A stretch of 39,648 nt of DNA, from the NCBI GenBank assembly GCA_900545125.1, contig UQXS01000002.1, forward strand, positions 1 through 39,648. Direction: 5' to 3'. Numbering within the stretch: the stretch's first letter is position 1; every line of letters starts with the position of its first letter. The position numbers and the translations under genes are program-made. The DNA is from an uncultured Ruminococcus sp. GTDB taxonomy: Bacteria; Bacillota; Clostridia; Oscillospirales; Ruminococcaceae. Positions 33,557-39,648 of this stretch are shown one piece after another. The notes below the pieces were generated by a model. The model did not search any database. It had not been told where the DNA came from and worked only from the letters and a program-made list of their open reading frames with translations.

Positions 33557-34615
33557 TCAGTCAAAAATAGATAATGCATTTTCATCGCTGACAAGATATT
33601 TTCTTCCGCATTCCATGAGACTGCCGGATTTTTCATATCCGTCAAGAGAGATATCCGTCATGCTTCCGTACTTATCAAAATCCTGCGGATCAATAGTGAA
33701 AAATACCATTTTTTCATTGTCAAAGCCAAATCTACCGTTCGTTCCAAGCTTTTCGCTTGTTTCAACAAGTTCTCCGTCTTTGCAGACAAATACACGGCAT
33801 GAATCCTGACCGGAAATACCCTCAGAGAAAATCAGTTCCGGGCATTCATCTCCGTTCATATCCAGAAGTTCAAAACCTGCATTTTCATATTCGTCAGCCA
33901 GTTCTCTGATTTTCTTTCCGAACAGTTTTTTTACGGTAGAAGATGCGGCATCATCCCAGCTTTCAGAACAGTATATTGCATAATCCACTGTACTATCACC
34001 AAATGTATACTTTCTTCCAACCGGTAACGACGGATTATTTGTATAACTGTAATATTTCTCGTTATATTCCGTCGGCAAAACCTCTTCCTTGTCGATCTCA
34101 TACCTGATAACTGCTCCGGATGTAACTGAATCCATATTGTTATAATATGTCATATCTGTCACAAACAAACCGTTTTCAATACGGCGAAATTCACCCATAA
34201 CAAAACCGCTGCCCTGAAACTCATTATTAATAATTCCGGTTGACGGATAAAAAGTAAAAAATCCGTTATTTCCGTTTGTACCTATTTCCGTCAGTGCTCC
34301 GTCATAATATGTATAAACAGTACAGGCGGAATCTACGCCGTCAGACGGAGAAATTACAAGTTCCGGAACACCGTCCGAATTGAGATCCCTCAGATCGAAC
34401 ATAGAACCAATTATACCGTTGCTTTCCTGATAGTTCCCGGAGTTTTTGAATTCCTCCAATTTTGCTTTATAGGATTCCTGCCATTCAAAAGTAACAGTTC
34501 TCGGTGAAACTATCTTTTCCGCTTCTTTTTCCGATGAGCTGCTTTTTTTGTCAGAACATCCGGATACAGCAGCTGCAAAAATCATGCAGACTGCGGCAGC
34601 ATGAAATTTTTTCAA
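33557..34615 (-). CDS. Lipoprotein with calcium-loop-like repeats, function unknown
   Basis: A 352-residue protein with signal peptide and lipobox VSGC (Cys20), then a Ser/Lys-rich linker. Two similar halves of about 140 residues each hold a short acidic loop: LRDLNSDGVPELVIS near residue 75 and LLDMNGDECPELIFS near 265, each followed by an exposed tail like SACTVYTYYDG or SCRVFVCKDG. Such D-x-N-x-D-G-x-PEL loops occur often in ruminococcal surface proteins and probably bind calcium. I do not recognise a catalytic site. The start codon is TTG with GGGAGG seven bases before it. It leads a four-gene run with radA. Confidence 0.7.
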   Translation of the reverse strand: MKKFHAAAVCMIFAAAVSGCSDKKSSSSEKEAEKIVSPRTVTFEWQESYKAKLEEFKNSGNYQESNGIIGSMFDLRDLNSDGVPELVISPSDGVDSACTVYTYYDGALTEIGTNGNNGFFTFYPSTGIINNEFQGSGFVMGEFRRIENGLFVTDMTYYNNMDSVTSGAVIRYEIDKEEVLPTEYNEKYYSYTNNPSLPVGRKYTFGDSTVDYAIYCSESWDDAASSTVKKLFGKKIRELADEYENAGFELLDMNGDECPELIFSEGISGQDSCRVFVCKDGELVETSEKLGTNGRFGFDNEKMVFFTIDPQDFDKYGSMTDISLDGYEKSGSLMECGRKYLVSDENALSIFD

Positions 34616-34648
34616 GCTTATTCCTCCCCAAAATTTTAATGCATAACT

Positions 34649-34677
34649 ATTTTACCACGTTTGTCGGTTTATGTCAA
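34649..34677 (-). promoter_or_regulatory. Promoter of the lipoprotein-radA-antiporter-patatin genes
   Basis: On the minus strand, TTGACA (34672-34677) and TAAAAT (34649-34654) are 17 bases apart, 33 bases before the lipoprotein start. Confidence 0.82.
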
Positions 34678-34701
34678 TATTTATACTCGACGCTATATTA
34701 T

Positions 34702-35511
34702 TCAGATTAAATTAAAATGTTTTAGAGCGTTTGCTATGCCGTCATTCTCTATAGATGTTGTAACATAAGAAACATAAGGATAAATCTGCTCTGCTCCCCC
34801 CATTGCAATACTATTGGGTACAGCCCGGAACATCGAAATATCGTTCATACTGTCTCCGATTGCATAAGCATTTTCAATTGGCATTCCCAGCTTGTCAAGG
34901 ATGAGCCTGATACCGGTAGATTTTGAAAAACCAAGAGGAACATTCTCAAAAAAATTTCCGCCTCGGTCTATTATATCAAAATATTTACCTGCTTCAGATC
35001 GGAATTTTTCTTCATCCGAATTCTCGTCAAGCCAAACAACAAATTTATCAAAAATAAAATCGTTGTCCTCCACACGACCGGTAATATCTATGCCGGGATC
35101 AACAAAAACATCCAGAAAATTTTTTAGAGCATCGTTCATTGGCAGCTTATCATCAAAAAAATATCCGTTTCTGTCCTCGTAAACCGGAGTAACAAGGCAT
35201 TCTCTCATTATCTCTGCCATTTTTCGGCAGAATCCCTGTTCAAGCCGATTATCCGAAATAATCTGACCATCGTATTCAATATAAGTTCCACAGCCGCAGA
35301 TATATCCGTCGAAACCGAGCTCCTTCACATGACTGCTTACGTTAAAAACAGTTCTGCCCGTGTTTATAAACGTAAGATTTCCACGCCGTCTGGTTTCGGC
35401 GATTGCTTTTCTGGCGCTGTCGGGAATAATGGCACGCTTATCCTCAGTAACCAGAGTTCCATCTATGTCAAAAAATATAACCGATGGTTTATTGTTCTTT
35501 TCGGAGATCAT
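34702..35511 (-). CDS. Cof-type HAD-IIB phosphatase
   Basis: A 269-residue hydrolase. Motif I is FFDIDGTL (about 13-20), motif II includes FINTGR, motif III a Lys in FSKSTGI near 205, and motif IV AIGDSMNDISMF near 225. The alpha/beta cap between motifs II and III is the Cof (HAD-IIB) type, the same class as the B. subtilis YcsE/YitU/YwtE phosphatases that act on riboflavin intermediates. The start overlaps the previous gene by 4 bases. It is the last gene of the apbE operon. Substrate unknown; sugar phosphates or flavin-related phosphates are both possible. Confidence 0.88.
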   Translation of the reverse strand: MISEKNNKPSVIFFDIDGTLVTEDKRAIIPDSARKAIAETRRRGNLTFINTGRTVFNVSSHVKELGFDGYICGCGTYIEYDGQIISDNRLEQGFCRKMAEIMRECLVTPVYEDRNGYFFDDKLPMNDALKNFLDVFVDPGIDITGRVEDNDFIFDKFVVWLDENSDEEKFRSEAGKYFDIIDRGGNFFENVPLGFSKSTGIRLILDKLGMPIENAYAIGDSMNDISMFRAVPNSIAMGGAEQIYPYVSYVTTSIENDGIANALKHFNLI

Positions 35512-35738
35512 TTGCCAAGCGACCTCCGCAACTCGTTGATAAGTTCAACATCATTCCTGTTCACTTTGATATTCGACCTGCTCTTTGTTCCATCAGGGAA
35601 CTGTACATTAATTTCTACTATGCTGCCCTCGGCGATTTTATCTGAAACAGCTTCCGCAAATTGAATTGCTTTGGGATGATTGCTTCTGAAAATACCGAAA
35701 TATCGTTTCAAATTCAGCAGTGATGCCGGATTAATCAT
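35508..35738 (-). CDS. Small conserved protein of unknown function
   Basis: A 76-residue soluble protein with a basic start (NLKRYFGIFRSNHPK), a short helix, then a beta hairpin VEINVQFPDGTKSRSNIKVN and a final helix. I know no function. It overlaps the Gx-family gene by 8 bases and the Cof-type gene by 4, and it has AAAGAGGT before the ATG. The tight packing and ordinary codon use make it a real gene. Confidence 0.75.
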   Translation of the reverse strand: MINPASLLNLKRYFGIFRSNHPKAIQFAEAVSDKIAEGSIVEINVQFPDGTKSRSNIKVNRNDVELINELRRSLGK

Positions 35739-36258
35739 AAAATAACCTCTTTTCTTTAGAACTTGTTTCTTTTCTTCCTATTCTGTTGATTACAAGCTGA
35801 GCACAGATTCCTGTAAAAGTTCCTGCGATACATCCGCAAAAAACCAGAAACGGATAATAGTATATTACGGCAAAAGACCGCATAACAGCAACAGCAGCGG
35901 CAATCTGCCCGGTATTATGCAGAACAGCTCCGATAATGCTGCATAACCACAGCCAGCGGACAGATATAATTCGTTTAAGCAAAAGCATCCCTGCGAGGCA
36001 GAAAAGTGCTCCGGACAAGCTATAAATAAAAGCTGAAAAATTCGACGCAAACACTGTTCCCAGTATTATCCTTGCCAGAACAAGAAGAAACACCTCACAG
36101 GCTCTGTATTTATACACAGCGTATACTGTAATTATATTTGCCAGTCCCAGTTTTACCCCGGGAACAGGCAGAATATCCGGAAATCTGAGTTCCACTACAA
36201 ATATTATCAGTGCAAGTCCTGTCAGCAATGAAAGCTCGGTAATCTTTTTTATCTTCAT
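35731..36258 (-). CDS. Gx-transporter family / heptaprenyl diphosphate synthase component I-like membrane protein
   Basis: A 175-residue protein with five or six membrane segments. GVKLGLANIITVYAVY near residue 35 is the conserved stretch of the Gx-transporter (Hpre_diP_synt_I) family, related in fold to the substrate-binding S units of ECF transporters. In Listeria-type electron-export operons, a protein of this class is, as I recall, EetB. It overlaps the NusG-II gene by one base and the next gene by eight. Transport substrate or redox role is unproven. Confidence 0.8.
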   Translation of the reverse strand: MKIKKITELSLLTGLALIIFVVELRFPDILPVPGVKLGLANIITVYAVYKYRACEVFLLVLARIILGTVFASNFSAFIYSLSGALFCLAGMLLLKRIISVRWLWLCSIIGAVLHNTGQIAAAVAVMRSFAVIYYYPFLVFCGCIAGTFTGICAQLVINRIGRKETSSKEKRLFYD

Positions 36259-36647
36259 TACTCGTCACTCCGGTCGCTAAAACGTATTACCAACTTATGC
36301 GGCAGACATACAATGGGAGAATATTCTGACCGCAGCTTTCCCATTTTGACGCACGTCTTATCCGGACAGTCGGAATCAGAAATGAAAATCTGCGAATTTT
36401 CAATAGTTATATCATTCCAGCCGCCTTTAGGACACTCTATACGAAAAGTTCGGTCTGATTCACTGTTGAGATCAAAAACGTACACTGTTTTATTATCCTG
36501 AACGATCTCTACATAATTTGTACCTTTATTTTCTTCAGGATCTTCTCTGTCAGATGAATGCATAATAAAAAATGATGTCACAGCCGACGCAATAAAGATC
36601 ACAATTACAGAAATCAGGCATATTACTACTCCTTTAGTTATCTCCAA
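36258..36647 (-). CDS. NusG domain II-type membrane-anchored protein
   Basis: A 129-residue protein with one N-terminal membrane helix (about 6-28) and an extracytoplasmic beta domain. CPDKTCVKMG followed by IVCLPHKLVIRF is the signature of the NusG-II domain when it occurs outside NusG. Its role is not known from biochemistry I can cite; in Firmicutes it recurs next to apbE and the Gx-family protein, and the Listeria EetA protein is, as I recall, of this type. It overlaps apbE by 14 bases. Confidence 0.82.
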   Translation of the reverse strand: MEITKGVVICLISVIVIFIASAVTSFFIMHSSDREDPEENKGTNYVEIVQDNKTVYVFDLNSESDRTFRIECPKGGWNDITIENSQIFISDSDCPDKTCVKMGKLRSEYSPIVCLPHKLVIRFSDRSDE

Positions 36648-37665
36648 CCACCTCCGCAGGCATTTCTGTCAGATTTTCAAACTCATATGCTTTACTATCT
36701 GTATAAAATATTTTCTTTGAATCCGTTACAAGAATCATATCAAAATTCTTATTTTCACGCCAGAATTCAACGGCACGTTCCTTTCCCATAACAAACAGCG
36801 CTGTTGACAGCGCATCACAGTACAGACCGCTCTCGCCGATAACAGTAACAGAAACAAGACCGTTATCTGCCGGATAACCATCGGATGGATCCAAAATATG
36901 CCAGTATTTTTTTCCGTCATCTCCAATGAAAAAGCGTTCATAATTTCCGGAGGTAACAACTGCCGTTTCCTCCGTCTCAAGAACGCACATATCACTCTCG
37001 GGAGCAAACGGATCACGTACTGCGATCGTCCATCGTGAACCGTCAGGCTTTCTGCCGAGAGTCTGCACATTTCCGCCAAGACTGATAATCGCTGATTTCA
37101 CGCCATTTTCACGTAATATACCTATTACGGTATCCGATGTATATCCCTTTGCCAATGCTCCGAGATCAATCTTGAATCCTGCCGGCAGCGTAACTGTTTG
37201 TCCTTCGACCAGAACTTTGCTGTAGTCAACGCATTCAAGTGAGCCGGCAAGACTGTCTGCATCCGGTATGCTGAATTCGCTATCGGTGAATCCCCATTCC
37301 AAAAGAACGCTATACAATGTTATATCAAGAGTTCCATCAGTTTTATTACAAAATCCAACTGCTTTATCAATCAGTTTAGCAGTTTCCTCTGATACTGTCA
37401 CAGGTAAGCCGTCGGCATTGTTGATACGCTGTAAATCGCTGTTTTCTGCTGTCACAGAAAGAATGGATTCAAGAAAATTAATCTTCTCTTCTGCTTTTTC
37501 AAGAGCCTCTTCACCGGAGTCGCCATAAGCACGCATCGTCATATAAGTATCCATTGCAAACAAGCTGCGGTCGCTTGCCTGATTCATGTCCGGATCAATA
37601 CTGCGCTTTCCGCAGCTTACCAGTGATATAAGTAAGAAAAAACCTATAAAAATTGTTTTTAACAT
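36634..37665 (-). CDS. apbE: FAD:protein FMN transferase ApbE, lipoprotein
   Basis: Links FMN covalently to a Thr or Ser of extracytoplasmic target proteins such as RnfG or FMN-binding lipoproteins. The 343 residues begin with a lipoprotein signal, lipid site Cys18 in LVSC. MDTYMTMRAYG, DLGALAKGYTSD, SLGGNVQTLG and DPSDGYPA...ALSTALFVMG are all ApbE marks, including metal and FAD contacts. The start codon stands in an AT-rich stretch with no ribosome site and only a few bases behind the gpmI terminator. It heads a run of five overlapping genes. No FMN-binding target protein is in this window. Confidence 0.93.
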   Translation of the reverse strand: MLKTIFIGFFLLISLVSCGKRSIDPDMNQASDRSLFAMDTYMTMRAYGDSGEEALEKAEEKINFLESILSVTAENSDLQRINNADGLPVTVSEETAKLIDKAVGFCNKTDGTLDITLYSVLLEWGFTDSEFSIPDADSLAGSLECVDYSKVLVEGQTVTLPAGFKIDLGALAKGYTSDTVIGILRENGVKSAIISLGGNVQTLGRKPDGSRWTIAVRDPFAPESDMCVLETEETAVVTSGNYERFFIGDDGKKYWHILDPSDGYPADNGLVSVTVIGESGLYCDALSTALFVMGKERAVEFWRENKNFDMILVTDSKKIFYTDSKAYEFENLTEMPAEVVGDN

Positions 37666-37672
37666 ATATATT

Positions 37673-37704
37673 TAAAAGCAAGTGCCGACGAAAAAGCCGG
37701 CACT
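37673..37704 (-). terminator. Terminator after gpmI
   Basis: On the minus strand AGTGCCGGC pairs with GTCGGCACT (37681-37704, nine pairs with one G-T), followed by TGCTTTT. It ends only about eight bases before the apbE start codon. Confidence 0.8.
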
Positions 37705-37714
37705 AAAATAAATT

Positions 37715-39232
37715 CTACTTGACAAGAAGCGATTTTCCCGTCATTTCCTTTGGCTGGGGCAGTTCAAGTATTTCAAGCATCGTAGGTGCAAGATCAGCAA
37801 GAACTCCGCCGTCACGAAGCTGTCCATCAACTCCGACAGCGATAAGAGGTACAGGATTCGTTGTGTGAGCAGTAAACGGACTTCCGTCCGGCTCGTACAT
37901 CTTATCGGCATTGCCGTGATCAGCAGTGATAAGAGCTGCGCCTCCCTTTGAAAGGATAGCCTCAACCATACGTCCGACACACTCGTCAACTGCTTCAACA
38001 GCCTTTACTGCGGCATCGAAGATACCCGTATGTCCTACCATATCACAATTTGCGTAGTTCAAAATGATGACATCGTACTTGTCGTTATTTATAGCATCCA
38101 CAACGGCATCGCAGACTTCATATGCGCTCATTTCCGGCTTCATATCAAAGGTCGCAACGTCGGGCGACTTTATGAGTATCCTGTCCTCACCCTCAAACTG
38201 CTTTTCCTCGCCGCCGTTAAAGAAGAATGTAACGTGCGCATACTTCTGAGTTTCGGCTATACGAAGCTGGGTCTTTCCTGATTTACTGAGATATTCACCA
38301 AGAGTCATTGTGAGCTGCTCGGGAGGATATGCAACAGTAACGTTCGGCATTGCAGCGTCATACTGAGCCATGCAGACAAATTTGACCGAGAAGAAGCCTT
38401 TCTTTCTTGTGAATCCTGCAAAATCCGGATCAACAAAGGCTCTTGTGATCTGTCTTGCACGGTCAGGACGGAAATTAAAGAAAATAACGCTGTCATCTGC
38501 CTGGATCTGAGCGCCGCCCTCGATAACTGTCGGAAGCATAAATTCGTCCGTTACCTCATTTGCATAGGAATTCTTTATTGCCTGAACCGGATCAATTTCC
38601 TGAACGCCCTCGCCGTAAACAAGAGCGGAGTATGCCTTTTCAACACGATCCCAGGCATTGTCACGATCCATAGCATAAAAACGTCCGCTGATAGTTGCAA
38701 TTTTTCCAAGACCTATCTTATTAAGTTCAGCCACAGTTTCTTCCATATATTCAACTGCGGATGACGGAGGAACGTCACGTCCGTCAAGGAATGCATGGAT
38801 GTACACCTTGTCAAGACCGTTTTTCTTTGCCATTTCAACGAGACCAAAAAGGTGCTCCATGTGACTGTGTACGCCTCCGGGAGAAAGAAGTCCCATAAGA
38901 TGGAGAGCGGAATTCTTTTCCTTGCAGTTGTTCATTGCGTCAAGGATTACCTGATTGTTAAAGAAAGTTCCGTCCTTTATATCCTTGGAGATCTTTACCA
39001 GCATCTGGTAAACGATACGTCCTGCCCCGATATTGGTGTGACCTACCTCGGAATTTCCCATTTGTCCGTCGGGAAGTCCTACGTCAAGACCGCTTGCTCC
39101 GATAAGCGTGTGCGGTCCTTTCATATATTTATCAAGATTCGGCTTTTTTGCGGCAGTTATTGCATTGCCGTAATCTTCCGGATTGTAGCCGAAGCCGTCC
39201 ATGATTATAAGTGCTACAGGTTTTTTTGACAT
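37715..39232 (-). CDS. gpmI: Phosphoglycerate mutase, cofactor-independent (GpmI)
   Basis: Glycolytic enzyme that interconverts 3- and 2-phosphoglycerate, using manganese. The 505-residue protein has normal length. The metal/phosphate site includes Asp12 in IIMDGFGYN and the nucleophile Ser61 in GQMGNSEVGHTNIGAGR; FLDGRDVPP, FNFRPDRARQ and ALITADHGNADKM in the later part complete it. GAAAGGG lies nine bases before the ATG. It follows tpiA by 40 bases, as in many glycolytic clusters, and is closed by its own terminator. Confidence 0.96.
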   Translation of the reverse strand: MSKKPVALIIMDGFGYNPEDYGNAITAAKKPNLDKYMKGPHTLIGASGLDVGLPDGQMGNSEVGHTNIGAGRIVYQMLVKISKDIKDGTFFNNQVILDAMNNCKEKNSALHLMGLLSPGGVHSHMEHLFGLVEMAKKNGLDKVYIHAFLDGRDVPPSSAVEYMEETVAELNKIGLGKIATISGRFYAMDRDNAWDRVEKAYSALVYGEGVQEIDPVQAIKNSYANEVTDEFMLPTVIEGGAQIQADDSVIFFNFRPDRARQITRAFVDPDFAGFTRKKGFFSVKFVCMAQYDAAMPNVTVAYPPEQLTMTLGEYLSKSGKTQLRIAETQKYAHVTFFFNGGEEKQFEGEDRILIKSPDVATFDMKPEMSAYEVCDAVVDAINNDKYDVIILNYANCDMVGHTGIFDAAVKAVEAVDECVGRMVEAILSKGGAALITADHGNADKMYEPDGSPFTAHTTNPVPLIAVGVDGQLRDGGVLADLAPTMLEILELPQPKEMTGKSLLVK

Positions 39233-39272
39233 TGTTAAAACCCTTTCAAATTAGATTTTTATGAATAAATAA

Positions 39273-39648
39273 TCAACCGTTAACAGCAGCCTGAACGATA
39301 GTATTGAAATCAGCAGCCTTGAGTGAAGCTCCGCCGATAAGTCCGCCGTCAATGTTGGGCTTTGCCAGAAGCTCTGCACAGTTTGCAGCGTTCATAGAGC
39401 CGCCGTACTGAATAGTTACAGAATCAGCAGTTGCCTGATCGTAAAGCTTTGCAAGCTGAGCACGGATGAATCCGCATACTTCCTCAGCCTGATCGGGAGT
39501 AGCTGTAAGACCTGTTCCGATAGCCCATACAGGCTCGTAAGCGATAACAACGTTCTTTACCTGCTCAGCAGTTACATTCCAGAGATCAAGCTTGATCTGA
39601 CGAGCAATAACTTCCTCTGTGATATTGGACTGACGCTCCCATTTAAGC
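39273..39648 (-). CDS. tpiA: Triosephosphate isomerase TpiA, C-terminal part
   Basis: The minus-strand frame entering from the right edge gives the last 124 residues of triosephosphate isomerase. It includes the base-catalyst motif AYEPVWAIGTG with its Glu, the mobile lid loop, then QYGGSMNAANC and DGGLIGGASLKAADF near the TGA stop at 39273-39275. It is upstream of gpmI in the same direction, likely in one glycolytic message. The start is outside the window. Confidence 0.95.
   Translation of the reverse strand, partial: LKWERQSNITEEVIARQIKLDLWNVTAEQVKNVVIAYEPVWAIGTGLTATPDQAEEVCGFIRAQLAKLYDQATADSVTIQYGGSMNAANCAELLAKPNIDGGLIGGASLKAADFNTIVQAAVNG

Noticed and set aside
34721..34732. A further copy of the TTAGAGCG repeat
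   Set aside because: Only nine bases match, the site is inside the coding end of the Cof-type gene and it does not supply a stop codon. Chance is enough.
1..39648. CRISPR arrays, tRNA or rRNA genes, insertion sequences, prophage genes
   Set aside because: I looked on both strands and saw no regularly spaced repeats, cloverleaf sequences, transposase or phage proteins.

Overview
The window looks like chromosomal DNA of an anaerobic, cellulolytic Firmicute, most likely a Ruminococcus close to R. flavefaciens or R. champanellensis. The evidence is an AT-leaning base composition with strong sigma-A promoters and AGGAGG-type ribosome sites, an anaerobic (cbi-type) cobalamin pathway, and a secreted GH44 glucanase that ends in a type I dockerin, the mark of a cellulosome. 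The species is an inference; the dockerin and the pathway types are read directly.

Layout. 1-12.7 kb (+): a very compact cobalamin operon: end of a probable cbiD, then cbiF, cbiG, cbiH, cbiJ, cbiET fusion, cbiA, cobT, cobU, cobS, a short second CobU-like gene, cobC, cbiB, cobD, cbiP. Nearly all neighbours overlap or are a few bases apart. 12.9-14.5 kb (+): an SH3-type lipoprotein with its own promoter. 14.6-19.0 kb (-): a TetR regulator, an MMPL/RND-type exporter and its heptad-repeat partner protein. 19.2-21.5 kb (+): a zinc ribbon-TIR-membrane-RCC1-repeat protein, broken by a one-base frameshift inside the TIR domain. 21.6-23.8 kb (+): the GH44-dockerin enzyme. 24.0-30.0 kb (+): promoter, FMN riboswitch, ribD-ribE-ribBA-ribH, a HAD phosphatase and a zinc-metallopeptidase lipoprotein, closed by a strong terminator. 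30.1-34.6 kb (-): lipoprotein, radA, a CPA2-type cation/proton antiporter and a patatin-like phospholipase. 34.7-37.7 kb (-): apbE, a NusG-II domain protein, a Gx-transporter family protein, a 76-residue protein and a Cof-type HAD phosphatase, all overlapping. 37.7-39.6 kb (-): gpmI and the end of tpiA.

How the parts work together. The first operon turns cobalt-precorrin intermediates into cobinamide and assembles the nucleotide loop, so it covers middle and late B12 synthesis; the early genes (cbiK/L/C and so on) must lie upstream. The rib operon makes riboflavin under FMN feedback, and the adjoining HAD gene is a good candidate for the poorly assigned dephosphorylation step. About 7 kb on, apbE and its partners use flavin for covalent flavinylation or membrane electron transfer. 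The most unusual items are the broken TIR-RCC1 gene and its mirrored promoter pair with tetR, a repeat that supplies the stop codon of two unrelated genes, the HAD in the rib operon, and the second CobU-like protein. I saw no tRNA, rRNA, CRISPR array, prophage or insertion sequence.
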